Assembly: GCA_964591275.1 (NCBI GenBank)
Contig: CAZQAE010000030.1
Span: forward strand, 1-60,342
Length of the DNA stretch: 60,342 bases
Reading direction: 5' to 3'
Origin: G963674685 sp964591275
GTDB lineage: Bacteria > Lernaellota > Lernaellaia > JACKCT01
This document shows, one piece after another, positions 1-9,742 of this stretch. Position numbers and translations under genes: made by a program. The notes under the pieces were generated by a model. The model made no database searches, had not been told where the DNA came from, and worked only from the letters and a program-made list of their open reading frames with translations. Every line of letters starts with the position of its first letter. The first letter of the stretch is position 1.

Positions 1-1
1 C

Positions 2-760
2 GCTCCCAAAGATGAAATTGGGCTGGCTCCCGCGGATGAAAAGGGCGTTTTATGCGCGATCAAAAAAGCTCAAAAAGCCGGTAGAAATTTCCTATTGGCC
101 AACGAAAGCCGTCTGGTCATGGAAGCCGCCGGGATACCGATTCCAAAGTCAAAGATCGCCAAAAATCTTACTCAATGCATCGAGTACTCCCGTGAAATAG
201 GCTACCCGGGGGTACTAAAAGTCGTGTCAAAGGATATCGTTCATAAAAGCGACGCCGGCGGCGTCATGCTCGACCTTGACAACGACACGGAAGTCGCCGA
301 GGCCTATGAAGCCATCAAGGCAAACTGTCGAGCCTATAATAGAAATGCTGAAATCGAAGGCATCGAAGTCGCTCAAATGGTCAAGCCGGGCGTTGAAACC
401 ATCATCGGCGCGACTCGTGACAAAACCTTCGGGCCGATTGTGATGTTTGGTCTGGGCGGCATTTACGTTGAGGTCATGAAGGACGTGGCTTTTCGAGGCT
501 TGCCCCTTTGCGGGGATGATGTCGAAGAGATGATCTCCGAAATCCGATCCTACCCCCTTCTTTTGGGCGTACGCGGCGAAAAGAGTAAAGATATCCGAAC
601 AATCAAAGATACTCTTGTTAAAATCGCTTCTCTTATTACGACTTTCAAACAGATTCAAGATATCGAGATCAACCCGCTTGTCGCCTATGATCAGGGCGAG
701 GGCGCCGTAGCCGTTGATGCCAGAATTCTCATTTCCCCGCTGGAGGACGCAGACCGATGA
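2..760 (+). CDS. Acetate/acyl-CoA synthetase (ADP-forming), ATP-grasp beta portion, 5'-truncated
   Basis: The reading frame is open from base 2 with no credible start, so the gene begins before the window. The visible ~252 residues match the ATP-grasp (beta) part of NDP-forming acyl-CoA synthetases, which interconvert acyl-CoA plus ADP and Pi with acid plus CoA and ATP. Supporting motifs are AAGIPIP near the start, the YPGVLKVVS and DIVHKSDAGGV ATP-grasp strands, FGPIVMFGLGG, and the terminal DIEINPL segment that coordinates Mg. Whether this is a free beta subunit or the end of an alpha-beta fusion cannot be seen. It overlaps the next gene by ATGA, so the two are probably translationally coupled. 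Family assignment is firm; the substrate acid is unknown. Confidence 0.88.
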   Translation, partial: APKDEIGLAPADEKGVLCAIKKAQKAGRNFLLANESRLVMEAAGIPIPKSKIAKNLTQCIEYSREIGYPGVLKVVSKDIVHKSDAGGVMLDLDNDTEVAEAYEAIKANCRAYNRNAEIEGIEVAQMVKPGVETIIGATRDKTFGPIVMFGLGGIYVEVMKDVAFRGLPLCGDDVEEMISEIRSYPLLLGVRGEKSKDIRTIKDTLVKIASLITTFKQIQDIEINPLVAYDQGEGAVAVDARILISPLEDADR

Positions 761-1803
761 GCAGAATAGTTTTTTCTTCATTGCGCAAGGATTCCGGAAA
801 AACCAGCCTCATAGTCGGTCTTTGCAAGGCCTCCGGAAAGAATTTTGGCTATATGAAACCACTGGGCGACCGGCTGATGTACAGAAAAAAGAGGCTCTGG
901 GATTACGACGCAGCTCTGATGGTCGGCATATTCGGCCTGAGTGAGGACGCCGGAGAAATCACCATCGGATTCGAGCCGTCCAGGCTGGGCTACATGTACG
1001 ATAGAGAAAGCATCGAACAAAGAATCCGATCCATGGCGGAAGATATGGAGGCCTCGCGCGATGTTCTCGCGGTGGAGGCGGGCAGAGATATTCGTTTCGG
1101 CAGTAAAATCCATATGGACGCCATTTCTCTGGCCAAATGCCTGGACGCAAAAATGGTCATGATCATACACGGTGATGAAAACACGATCCTCGACGATATT
1201 TCGTTTTTAAAGCGATACATCGATCTAACGGGCGTGAAATTCGGCGGCGTCATTATCAACCAGATACCAAATCTGGATGACTTCACCGAAACCCGAATGC
1301 CGGAAATCAAAGAAATGGGCGTGCCGGTCCTGGGCTGCGTGCCTTATGTCGAAAACATGAATCTTATCAACATCCGCTTTTTAGCGGAGAAGCTGATGGC
1401 CAAGGTCATTGCCGGAGAAAAGAATATCAATGGAAATGTGAAAAACGTCCTGGTCGGCGCCATGAACGCCGAAGAGGCGATAAAGAAACTGATCTTCAAC
1501 AAAGCAGACAAGCTCATCATCACATCGGGAGATAGAACAGACATGTTGCTGGCGACGCTAGAGCACGATACCGCCGCCGTGCTGCTGACCAATAACCTAA
1601 TGCCGCCCCAACGGATCATTTCACGTTTCGATGAAGCAGGCGTGCCGCTTCTATTGACCCACCAGGATACCTACCAGGCCGCCACGCAGGTCAACGAACT
1701 CGAATCGCTGCTTACAATTAACGACGACTCGAAAATCGATCTTCTGGAAAAACTGTCGAAAAAACATCTGGATATCGAAACCATCCTGGATTCGTTGAGC
1801 TAA
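757..1803 (+). CDS. BioD-like P-loop / DRTGG-domain protein (phosphotransacetylase N-terminal-like)
   Basis: A 348-residue protein. The N-terminus carries a P-loop of the dethiobiotin-synthetase/Pta-N type (SSLRKDSGKTSL, residues ~7-18). The C-terminal ~110 residues form a DRTGG domain (GDRTDMLLATLEHDT, then TNNLMP). The combination is that of the stand-alone relatives of the phosphotransacetylase N-terminal region, which lack the catalytic Pta domain. The start ATG overlaps the stop of the ADP-forming acyl-CoA synthetase gene (ATGA). Such proteins are often found beside these synthetases, so a regulatory or CoA/ATP-sensing role in acyl-CoA/acetate metabolism is inferred. The exact activity is not established. 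Confidence 0.85.
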   Translation: MSRIVFSSLRKDSGKTSLIVGLCKASGKNFGYMKPLGDRLMYRKKRLWDYDAALMVGIFGLSEDAGEITIGFEPSRLGYMYDRESIEQRIRSMAEDMEASRDVLAVEAGRDIRFGSKIHMDAISLAKCLDAKMVMIIHGDENTILDDISFLKRYIDLTGVKFGGVIINQIPNLDDFTETRMPEIKEMGVPVLGCVPYVENMNLINIRFLAEKLMAKVIAGEKNINGNVKNVLVGAMNAEEAIKKLIFNKADKLIITSGDRTDMLLATLEHDTAAVLLTNNLMPPQRIISRFDEAGVPLLLTHQDTYQAATQVNELESLLTINDDSKIDLLEKLSKKHLDIETILDSLS

Positions 1804-1864
1804 TATTCGAAAATTTGGATTCTTGAGATTTCCATTAATGTCTGCAAAGAAATGATCGACTCTC

Positions 1865-1893
1865 TTGTCGGTTCAAGTCGCCTCTGCTATTTT
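1865..1893 (+). promoter_or_regulatory. Possible sigma70-type promoter for carB
   Basis: TTGTCG, a 17-nt spacer and TATTTT lie in the 200-bp gap before carB, about 110 nt ahead of its ATG. The rest of the gap (1804-2003) shows no convincing terminator or riboswitch. Confidence 0.35.
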
Positions 1894-2003
1894 GCACATC
1901 GTAGATAAACGGCGCTTGTAAAATCAACGCACAAACTCTCCCATTGAAGCCCTAATCCGCCGAAGGCGCGGAGCGTGTCCGGTGGGATCACGAAGCGAGT
2001 CCA

Positions 2004-5000
2004 ATGCCAAAAAGAACGGACATTAAAAAAATCATGCTGATCGGTTCGGGACCGATCATCATCGGCCAGGCCTGCGAGTTTGATTACTCGGGAACGCAGG
2101 CCTGCAAAGCCCTGAAGGAGGAAGGCTATGAAGTCATCCTGCTGAACTCGAACCCGGCCACGATCATGACCGACCACGAGATGGCTGACCACACTTACGT
2201 GGAGCCGATCACGCTGGACGTGCTCGAGAAGATATTCATCAAGGAACGTCCCGACGCCCTTTTGCCCACAATCGGCGGACAAACGGCGCTTAATCTGGCG
2301 GTCGAGGCGCACGAAGCCGGTCTCTTCGAGGAATACAACGTCGAACTCATCGGGGCCAAATACGAAGCCATCAACAAAGCCGAAGACCGGGAGCAGTTCA
2401 AGAAGGCCATTCAAAAACTCGGGCTGGCGCTGCCGCTCAGCGGCTACGCTTCCACAACGGACGAAGCGCTGGACATCGTCGAAAAAACGGGATTTCCAGT
2501 CATCATCCGCCCCAGCTTCACTCTTGGCGGAACCGGCGGAAGCGTCGCCTACAACCTCAAAGAACTCGATCACTACATCCGTTGGGGCTTGGATCTGTCG
2601 CCGAAAAACACCATCCTCATCGAGGAAAGCGTCATCGGTTGGAAGGAATTTGAGCTGGAAGTAATGCGGGACACCGCCGACAACGTTGTGATTGTATGCA
2701 GCATCGAAAACATCGACCCCATGGGCGTGCACACCGGCGATTCCATTACCGTGGCGCCGGCGCAGACTTTGACCGACAAGGAATATCAGATCATGCGGGA
2801 CGCCGCTATCCGCATCATCCGGGAAATCGGCGTGGACACCGGCGGCAGCAACATCCAATTTGCGGTCAATCCGGAAAACGGCGAACTCGTGGTCATTGAA
2901 ATGAATCCCCGCGTGTCTCGCAGTTCCGCCCTCGCCTCCAAGGCGACCGGATTTCCCATCGCCAAAATCGCCACGAAGCTCGCTGTCGGATATACGCTCG
3001 ACGAATTGGTCAACGACATCACGAAAAAAACCAAGGCCTGCTTTGAGCCGACCATTGATTACGTGGTCGTCAAGTTCCCGCGCTTTGATTTCGAGAAATT
3101 CCCGGACACGGACAAAACACTGACGACACAGATGAAGTCCGTAGGCGAAGCCATGAGCATCGGCCGGACTTTCCCCGAAGCCCTGCTAAAGGCGATTCAC
3201 TCTCTGGAAAATGGCCGATTTTCCCTGCATCAGAAAAACGATCTCATCGTTGACGGAAAAATCGTTGATGTGGAAGGCCTGTACGACAGGGTCCGCATCC
3301 CGAGATGGAACCGCCTTTGGTATCTCGCCGAATCGATCCGGGTCGGCATGAGCCTGGAAAAGGTGCATCAGTTGTCCCGCATTGATCCCTGGTTCCTCAC
3401 GCAGATTGAAGCCATCGTCAAAGAAGAGGAGAAGCTGGAAAGCAAAGTGGAAAGCCAGGCCGCGCTGCCGGCCGAAGAACGCCTGGACGCCGATGACTGG
3501 CGGAGAGCCAAACGCATGGGCTTTTCCGACCGCTATATGGCGCGTATTTTGGGTGTGGACGATCATTCCGTGCGGGAAATTCGCAAGAACAAAGGCGTCA
3601 ACGTCACCTTCAAAATGGTGGACACGTGCGGGGCCGAGTTCGAAGCCTTCACCCCTTACTTCTATTCCACTTACGAAAGCGAATGCGAAGCCAATCCCCC
3701 CGACTCGAAAAAGATCGTCATCCTCGGCGGCGGCCCAAACCGCATCGGCCAGGGGATCGAGTTCGATTACTGCTGCGTGCACGCCGCGATGGCCGCCCGC
3801 GAATCGGGTTTCACCTCCATCATGATCAATTGCAATCCGGAAACCGTCAGCACTGATTACGACACTTCCGACCGTCTCTACTTTGAACCGGTGACCTATG
3901 AGCATGTCATGAACATCGTCGAGATAGAGAAACCGGTCGGTGTGATTTTGCAATTTGGCGGTCAGACGCCGCTGAAGATGGCAGAACGCCTGGAACAGGC
4001 CGGTGTCCCCATTCTCGGCACGCAACCCGATGCCATCGACAGGACCGAAGATCGAGAGCGCTTCATACAAATCCTCAACAAGCTCGGCCTCAGGCAGCCA
4101 GCCAACGGCATGGCCCTAAACCTCGACGAAGCCGCCGCCGTCGCCGAAGAAATCTCTTATCCCGTCGTCCTGCGTCCTTCATACGTGTTGGGCGGCAGGG
4201 CCATGGAAATCGCGCATGACCGGGAGGAGTTGGAGCGCTACATGACCGGCGCCGTAGAGGTTAGCCGAAAAAAACCGATATTGGTCGACAAGTTTCTCAT
4301 CGATGCCATCGAGATCGACGTGGACGCAGTTTGCGACGGAAAATTGTGCGTGATCGGAGCGATACAAGAACAGATTGAAAGAGCCGGCGTCCATTCAGGC
4401 GACTCCTCATGCGCCATTCCGCCCTTTTCACTGGATGAAGGCATCCTGAAAGAAATCGAGCGACAGACCAAAGCGCTGGCCTTTGAGATCGGCGTTATCG
4501 GGCTGATCAACATTCAATTCGCCGTGCAGCGCGACAAGGTATTTATCCTGGAAGTGAATCCCCGCGCCAGCCGCACGGTTCCCTTCGTATCCAAGTCGAT
4601 CAACAGACCCCTGGCCAAAATTGCGACCAAGATCATGCTGGGCGAAAGTCTAGAGCAACAGGGCTTTACGAAGCAGGTCATTCCGCGGCACTTCACCATC
4701 AAAGAAGCTGTGTATCCATTCATCAAATTCCCCGGAACAGACACGCTACTAGGACCCGAAATGAAAAGCACGGGCGAAGTCATGGGCATCGGTTTCGACT
4801 TCGGCGTCGCCTTTGCCAAGGCTGAAGTTTCTGCCGGCAACCGCCTACCCTCCCGTGGCAAAGTTTTCGTATCCATCAAGGATTCCGACAAAAAACACGG
4901 CCCGGAACTCATCAAGCGCCTACAGGAAATGTGCTTTACCATCGTATGCACAAAAGGAACGGCGACTTCGGCCGAGGCGGCGGGATTGAAAGTCGAACGC

Positions 5001-5261
5001 GTGCTCAAGGTCAAAGAGGGCCGCCCGCACATCGTTGACATGATCCTGAACAACGAAATTCACCTCGTCATCAATTCGACAGCCAGTCCCTCGGCCACGC
5101 GCGACAGTCGCTCCATTCGGCGCAGCGCCCTGGAGCGGGGCGTCCCATATTTCACCACGATGCCGGAGGCCTTTGCGGGCCTGCGGGGCCTGGCGGCGGG
5201 CAATCCCGCTGATTGGAACGTCCGCTCATTGCAGGAATATTATAAATTCGGAGTGAGATGA
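2004..5261 (+). CDS. carB: Carbamoyl-phosphate synthase large chain
   Basis: A 1085-residue protein of the usual length (~1070). It makes carbamoyl phosphate from bicarbonate, ammonia (from glutamine via CarA) and two ATP, for pyrimidine and arginine synthesis in the cytosol. It starts KKIMLIGSGPIIIGQACEFDYSG, which is typical. The first ATP-grasp half includes RPSFTLGGTGG and EMNPRVSRSSALASKATG. An oligomerisation segment follows at ~400-550. The second half repeats the fold (VILGGGPNRIGQGIEFDY, RPSYVLGGRAM, EVNPRASRTVPFVSK). A C-terminal MGS-type allosteric domain follows from ~residue 940. carA is not in the window. The stop overlaps the start of nadE (ATGA), implying a shared transcript. 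The upstream Shine-Dalgarno is weak. Confidence 0.98.
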   Translation: MPKRTDIKKIMLIGSGPIIIGQACEFDYSGTQACKALKEEGYEVILLNSNPATIMTDHEMADHTYVEPITLDVLEKIFIKERPDALLPTIGGQTALNLAVEAHEAGLFEEYNVELIGAKYEAINKAEDREQFKKAIQKLGLALPLSGYASTTDEALDIVEKTGFPVIIRPSFTLGGTGGSVAYNLKELDHYIRWGLDLSPKNTILIEESVIGWKEFELEVMRDTADNVVIVCSIENIDPMGVHTGDSITVAPAQTLTDKEYQIMRDAAIRIIREIGVDTGGSNIQFAVNPENGELVVIEMNPRVSRSSALASKATGFPIAKIATKLAVGYTLDELVNDITKKTKACFEPTIDYVVVKFPRFDFEKFPDTDKTLTTQMKSVGEAMSIGRTFPEALLKAIHSLENGRFSLHQKNDLIVDGKIVDVEGLYDRVRIPRWNRLWYLAESIRVGMSLEKVHQLSRIDPWFLTQIEAIVKEEEKLESKVESQAALPAEERLDADDWRRAKRMGFSDRYMARILGVDDHSVREIRKNKGVNVTFKMVDTCGAEFEAFTPYFYSTYESECEANPPDSKKIVILGGGPNRIGQGIEFDYCCVHAAMAARESGFTSIMINCNPETVSTDYDTSDRLYFEPVTYEHVMNIVEIEKPVGVILQFGGQTPLKMAERLEQAGVPILGTQPDAIDRTEDRERFIQILNKLGLRQPANGMALNLDEAAAVAEEISYPVVLRPSYVLGGRAMEIAHDREELERYMTGAVEVSRKKPILVDKFLIDAIEIDVDAVCDGKLCVIGAIQEQIERAGVHSGDSSCAIPPFSLDEGILKEIERQTKALAFEIGVIGLINIQFAVQRDKVFILEVNPRASRTVPFVSKSINRPLAKIATKIMLGESLEQQGFTKQVIPRHFTIKEAVYPFIKFPGTDTLLGPEMKSTGEVMGIGFDFGVAFAKAEVSAGNRLPSRGKVFVSIKDSDKKHGPELIKRLQEMCFTIVCTKGTATSAEAAGLKVERVLKVKEGRPHIVDMILNNEIHLVINSTASPSATRDSRSIRRSALERGVPYFTTMPEAFAGLRGLAAGNPADWNVRSLQEYYKFGVR

Positions 5262-7042
5262 TGAAATTCAGAATTGCGTTGGCTCAAATGAACCCGGTCG
5301 TCGGCGACATCCGGGGCAACTCGAAAAAGATCACCGGTGAAATCCGGCGGGCGAAATCCGCAGGGGCTGACATCGTCCTTTTCCCCGAACTGGCGCTCAC
5401 GGGTTATCCGCCCGAGGACCTGCTATTAAAACCTCATTTCATCTACGAATGCGCCAAACAGCTCAAGCAAATCGCAGCGGAAGTCAGAGACATCGTGGCC
5501 ATCATCGGATTGCCGATCATCGACAGCAACTCCTACAATGCCGCCGCCGTGTGCGCGCAAGGTGAAACCGTAGAAGTTTATCGAAAAATTTGCCTCCCGA
5601 ATTATGGCGTTTTCGATGAGCAACGCTACTTCGCTGCGGGAAGTGAAGTCGTGGTTCTGGATATCGATGGAGGTCGTTTCGGACTGACGATCTGCGAAGA
5701 CCTCTGGCACAGCGCCGGACCGTATATGGAATGCGTCACAAGAGGCGGCGCCCATGCCGTCCTCAACATCTCCGCGTCGCCGTTTCACGCCGACAAAACC
5801 GCCGACCGCGAACGCATGCTTATCCAACGGGCCGTCGATGTCGGCGCCTATATCGTTTATTGCAACGTGGTCGGCGGTCAGGATGAGCTTCTTTTCGACG
5901 GCTGTTCGTGCGTGATCGACCCTGACGGCAAGGTCATCGCGCGCGCGCCGGCATTTCAGACAGACCTTCTTTTGGCGGACATTGATATCGACGTCGCCAT
6001 TCGCCACAAACTGCGTGATCCGCGCCAGCGGGAAACAACGGCGCTGGTCAGCAGCCCTTTCGTCGAACCCACGACCATCACGCCTGTACCCTTTAAAAGA
6101 CGCGCCAAGAAAACTCCGACGACAACCGTCGTCGAAGCCATTGCCGACAAGATTGATTTGACGATCATGGGAATTGAAACAGGGATAAAAGACTACACAC
6201 GCAAAAACGGATTCACAAAGGCATTAATCGGAATCTCCGGCGGCGTGGATTCGGCCCTTGTCGCCGCGCTGGCCTGCAAAAGCCTGGAGCCGAAAAACGT
6301 TCTCGGCCTCTTTATGCCGTCCAAATTCTCATCCGCCGAATCCGCCGAAGACGCTGCGGCACTGGCGAAAAACCTGGGATTCGAACTCGCGGAAACACCC
6401 ATCCAGGAAGCCGTCGAATGTTTTGAAAAAACGCTGTCGCCTATATTTGCCGAAAAAGCCCGCGATGTGACTGAGGAAAATATCCAGGCGCGGGTGCGCG
6501 GAACGATGCTCATGGCCGTTTCCAACAAATTCGGTCATTTGCTCCTGGCGACCGGAAACAAAAGCGAGATGAGCGTCGGGTATGCAACTTTGTACGGAGA
6601 CATGTGCGGCGGCTTCGCTCCCATCAAGGACCTTCCAAAAACTCTCGTGTATGAGTTATGCAGACGCCTCAACGATAAAGCAGGCAACGACTTCATTCCA
6701 CAAAGGATCCTCGATAAGGCGCCGACAGCGGAACTTAGGGAAAACCAGAAGGACTCGGACACGCTTCCGGAATATGATGTCCTCGACCGGATTCTTCACC
6801 GCTATATCGAGCAGGAAATGTCCTTTGAAAATATCGTCGAGGACGGATTTGATCCACTGACCGTCGGTCAAGTGATCCGCATGGTCAACGCCGGAGAATA
6901 CAAACGGCGACAAGCGCCTCCCGGCGTGAAAATCACATCCCTCGCCTTCGGAAAGGACCGCCGCATTCCCATAACCAATCACTTCGGTCGAATCGAGGCG
7001 CCGTCCGCGATTCCGGTTCGGAATGTCAAAAAAAATGACTGA
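5258..7042 (+). CDS. nadE: Glutamine-dependent NAD+ synthetase
   Basis: A 594-residue two-domain enzyme that amidates nicotinic acid adenine dinucleotide to NAD+ using glutamine. The N-terminal nitrilase-fold glutaminase has the expected triad: Glu44 (FPELALTGYPPEDLL), Lys110 (RKICLPNYGVFDEQRYF) and Cys146 (ICEDLW). The C-terminal synthetase has the pyrophosphate loop SGGVDS at ~327-332 and the signature ATGNKSEMSVGYATLYGDM. Two adjacent ATGs, at 5258 and 5261, are possible starts; the first overlaps the carB stop. The C-terminus overlaps the following gene by 20 bp. All catalytic residues are present. Confidence 0.97.
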   Translation: MMKFRIALAQMNPVVGDIRGNSKKITGEIRRAKSAGADIVLFPELALTGYPPEDLLLKPHFIYECAKQLKQIAAEVRDIVAIIGLPIIDSNSYNAAAVCAQGETVEVYRKICLPNYGVFDEQRYFAAGSEVVVLDIDGGRFGLTICEDLWHSAGPYMECVTRGGAHAVLNISASPFHADKTADRERMLIQRAVDVGAYIVYCNVVGGQDELLFDGCSCVIDPDGKVIARAPAFQTDLLLADIDIDVAIRHKLRDPRQRETTALVSSPFVEPTTITPVPFKRRAKKTPTTTVVEAIADKIDLTIMGIETGIKDYTRKNGFTKALIGISGGVDSALVAALACKSLEPKNVLGLFMPSKFSSAESAEDAAALAKNLGFELAETPIQEAVECFEKTLSPIFAEKARDVTEENIQARVRGTMLMAVSNKFGHLLLATGNKSEMSVGYATLYGDMCGGFAPIKDLPKTLVYELCRRLNDKAGNDFIPQRILDKAPTAELRENQKDSDTLPEYDVLDRILHRYIEQEMSFENIVEDGFDPLTVGQVIRMVNAGEYKRRQAPPGVKITSLAFGKDRRIPITNHFGRIEAPSAIPVRNVKKND

Positions 7043-7502
7043 AGGCGCATACGACTTCTTTCTTGCCGGCGTCATCCAGGGTTCCCTCGCCGATAAATCG
7101 ATTCGCACACAGGACTACAGGGAGAAAATCAAGGAGATCGTTGACGCGAAAACTCCGGGGCGCTCGGTTTATTGCCCCTACTCCACGCACAATGCGAGCG
7201 TAAAGTACGACAATGCGCGGGCCAACCAGGTTTTCCGCCATCATATCGACCTGGCGACGCAATGCAGATTCCTTATCGCCTACGCGCCGGAAGCCAGCAT
7301 GGGCACGGCCATTGAGATGTGGGAATGTCACCGCGCCGGCGTTCCCATCATCGCCATCACTCCGCTGCGTCATAACTGGGTGGTGAGAATCCTGTCTTCT
7401 GCGGTGCTAAACGACTTGGCCAAATTCGAGCAGTGGTTGTCCGAGGAGAATTTGGGCGCTATGATAAGCGGACGAAATCGGCCTTTTTCTTCCAAAGATT
7501 GA
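7023..7502 (+). CDS. Nucleoside 2-deoxyribosyltransferase-like protein
   Basis: A 159-residue cytosolic protein beginning with FFLAGVIQGS and containing the pattern IDLATQCRFLIAYAPE then SMGTAIEMW. This resembles the Rossmann-like nucleoside deoxyribosyltransferase/DNPH1-type fold, where a Glu in a GTA(x)E context (here Glu98) is the nucleophile. The overall fold call is moderately secure; the substrate (a nucleoside or nucleotide base) is not. It overlaps nadE by 20 bp, so it is co-transcribed with NAD synthesis, which would fit nucleotide salvage or sanitation. Alternative: a related sugar-nucleotide-binding protein without transferase activity. Confidence 0.65.
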   Translation: MSKKMTEGAYDFFLAGVIQGSLADKSIRTQDYREKIKEIVDAKTPGRSVYCPYSTHNASVKYDNARANQVFRHHIDLATQCRFLIAYAPEASMGTAIEMWECHRAGVPIIAITPLRHNWVVRILSSAVLNDLAKFEQWLSEENLGAMISGRNRPFSSKD

Positions 7503-7512
7503 AAACGACAGG

Positions 7513-7540
7513 ATCAGGCAAAAAATGCCCTGATAGTTTT
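7513..7540 (+). terminator. Hairpin plus T-run upstream of the DAGK-like gene
   Basis: ATCAGGCA and TGCCCTGAT pair with one bulged base around an AAAAA loop, followed two bases later by TTTT. It sits between the deoxyribosyltransferase-like stop and the Shine-Dalgarno of the next gene, so it could act as a weak terminator or attenuator. Confidence 0.35.
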
Positions 7541-7551
7541 GGAGGCGCGCT

Positions 7552-8565
7552 ATTCAACCCTTCGCTGTAGTCATGAATATCAAGGCCCGAAAAGTCCGCC
7601 AAAGCACCATTGACGAAATCGGCTCCCACTTGCCTGCTGAAGATCTCTACGTCACGCGGACCATCGAACAGTCCGATGAATGCCTGGACGAAATCGTTTT
7701 GAAACGCTATCCACTCGTATTTTGCGGCGGCGGCGACGGGACCGCCATGCGCATCATCGAACAGCTCATCAAACACATTACACGTCATAACGCGAAAGGC
7801 GGGGACTACACCCTGCCCACGATCGGCATTTTGAAGCTGGGGACGGGCAACGGCTGGGCGGGCCTGCTCAACACGCCTCCGAAAGCGCAACCCATCGAAA
7901 GAATCAGACGCGGCGATCAGATCAAGACCACCCGCTTTAACATGATTCGTTGCCAAGAGCGTCTCATGCATTTCGCCGGCATCGGCGTGGATGCCCGCGT
8001 CCTCAACGACTACATCAACCTCAAAAACAAATACCCAGACGGCTTCATGTGGAAAATTGCCAACAGCCTGGCCGGCTACCTGATCGTCATCGCCGGGATC
8101 ACGCTGCCAAACCTGCTCAGGCACGGCGTTGGCTCGCCAATCCGGGTTTATAATGATTCCGACGATCCAGTATTCCGGGTTTCTCATGCCGGAGGCGTCG
8201 AGAAAACGGATATCAAGCGCGGCGACCTGATCGAGGAACGCCCCATGCTGGTGGCCGGTTGCGCGACGACGCCGAACTATGGATTCAACCTAAAAGCCTA
8301 TCCCTGGGCCGACCAGATGGAGGGCTATATGCAGCTTCGTCTGGCGAATCCACCCGTTGTTACGGGTATGATTTTCCATCTGCCCAGCCTTTGGGCAGGG
8401 AAATACGAACACGAGGCCATAAGAGACTATTTCATTAAGAAAGTCCGCATGGAATGCGACAGCGAACTTCCCTTCCAGATGGGCGGCGATCCAGAAGGGT
8501 ATCAGAAAAAACTTTCCCTTGAAGTGGCCGAAGAAACCGTGGAAATGCTGGATTTCAGGCCATAG
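7552..8565 (+). CDS. Diacylglycerol kinase-family lipid/sphingosine kinase-like protein, probable ATT start
   Basis: The DAGK catalytic domain is shown by the GGGDGT nucleotide-binding motif (residues ~59-64) followed by GILKLGTGNGWA, typical of the DgkB/YegS/BmrU group that phosphorylates lipid alcohols at the inner membrane. The first ATG in frame (7573) gives a protein beginning MNIKAR, which lacks the first beta strand of the fold. Reading back to the in-frame stop at 7534 restores that strand (QPFAVVMNIKAR). The only near-cognate codon there is ATT at 7552, exactly six bases after GGAGG. I therefore start at 7552 (337 residues); 7573 is the conservative alternative. No obvious signal peptide. 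The lipid substrate is unknown. Confidence 0.8.
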   Translation: MQPFAVVMNIKARKVRQSTIDEIGSHLPAEDLYVTRTIEQSDECLDEIVLKRYPLVFCGGGDGTAMRIIEQLIKHITRHNAKGGDYTLPTIGILKLGTGNGWAGLLNTPPKAQPIERIRRGDQIKTTRFNMIRCQERLMHFAGIGVDARVLNDYINLKNKYPDGFMWKIANSLAGYLIVIAGITLPNLLRHGVGSPIRVYNDSDDPVFRVSHAGGVEKTDIKRGDLIEERPMLVAGCATTPNYGFNLKAYPWADQMEGYMQLRLANPPVVTGMIFHLPSLWAGKYEHEAIRDYFIKKVRMECDSELPFQMGGDPEGYQKKLSLEVAEETVEMLDFRP

Positions 8566-8618
8566 AAAAGCCTCGTTTTTTTTCGGCGAATCCCTTTAAT
8601 AATTTTCGAGGTTTTACG

Positions 8619-9704
8619 ATGACGCGTGTTTTTAACTTTTCCGCAGGACCGGCTGCGATACCGACAGAAGTACTGGAAAAAGCCCGCGATGAGTTGCTGG
8701 ACTATGACGGTTCGGGCATGAGCATCATGGAACACTCCCATCGGGGAACTTTTTACGAGAAGGTCCACGCGCAAGCCAAAGCTCTTGTACGCAGTCTCCT
8801 AAACCTTTCCGACGAATATGAAATTCTCTTTTTGCAGGGGGGCGCCAGTCTTCAGTTCAGCATGCTTCCCATGAATTTTCTGACGCCGGACCGGAGCGCG
8901 GACTACGTCCTGACGGGACAATGGTCGGTTCTGGCCCATCGGGAAGCCGCCCTGCTCGGAAGCGCAAGAAAGGTGGCGTCGTCTGAGGATACGGGCTTCG
9001 ACCAAATACCTGAACTCAAAATGTCGGACTTCGATCCCGGCGCCGAATACATTCACATCACCAGCAACAACACTATCTACGGGACACAATACCAGTCTTT
9101 CCCGGACACGGGCGATGTTCCCCTCGCCTGCGATATGTCATCGGACATCATGAGCCGCGCCATGGACATACGGCCATTCGCCATGATCTACGCCGGGGCG
9201 CAAAAAAATCTGGGCCCCGCCGGTCTTGCCCTGGTGATCATCCGCCGCCAATGGCTGGACCGTGCCAATACGGGATTGCCCTCCATGCTCGCTTACCATT
9301 CCCACGTCGCGAAAGATTCCAGGTACAACACGCCGCCGACCTTCGGCATTTACATGATGCGCAATGTTCTTTTGTGGATTTCCGAAATGGGTGGCCTTGA
9401 GGCCATGGGAAAGCGAAACGCGGAAAAAGCCGGGCTTCTTTACCGGACCATCGATGACTCGGTCGGTTTTTATACGGGTTGCGCGAGGCGCGAAAGCCGC
9501 TCGTCCATGAATGTTACTTTCAGACTTCCGAATGTTGATCTGGAAAAACTATTCGTATCTGAAGCTAATGAGGCCGGATTGATGAACCTCAAAGGGTATC
9601 GAAGCGTCGGCGGAATAAGGGCTTCCATATACAATGCCCTGGGTCTTGACGCCGTTCGCGCGCTGGCCGACTTCATGAAAAGATTTGTGAAAGAGAAGGG
9701 ATAA
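8619..9704 (+). CDS. serC: Phosphoserine aminotransferase
   Basis: A 361-residue PLP enzyme, the usual length, converting 3-phosphohydroxypyruvate and glutamate to phosphoserine in serine (and pyridoxal phosphate) synthesis. It begins VFNFSAGPAAIP. It has the phosphate-binding HSHRGTFYEKVH region, FLQGGASLQF, the TSNNTIYGTQY loop and the PLP Schiff-base lysine at ~196 (YAGAQKNLGPAGL). GAGG lies seven bases before the ATG. It ends 38 bp from the convergent DUF4388 gene. Confidence 0.97.
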   Translation: MTRVFNFSAGPAAIPTEVLEKARDELLDYDGSGMSIMEHSHRGTFYEKVHAQAKALVRSLLNLSDEYEILFLQGGASLQFSMLPMNFLTPDRSADYVLTGQWSVLAHREAALLGSARKVASSEDTGFDQIPELKMSDFDPGAEYIHITSNNTIYGTQYQSFPDTGDVPLACDMSSDIMSRAMDIRPFAMIYAGAQKNLGPAGLALVIIRRQWLDRANTGLPSMLAYHSHVAKDSRYNTPPTFGIYMMRNVLLWISEMGGLEAMGKRNAEKAGLLYRTIDDSVGFYTGCARRESRSSMNVTFRLPNVDLEKLFVSEANEAGLMNLKGYRSVGGIRASIYNALGLDAVRALADFMKRFVKEKG

Positions 9705-9742
9705 CAAAAAGCAGTCGCTTCGTCTTCGCCCACTGACCGCGT

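Noticed and set aside
1866..1885. GTCGGTTCAAGTCGCC resembles a tRNA T-arm
   Set aside because: The T-stem does not pair fully and no acceptor, D or anticodon stems fit upstream.
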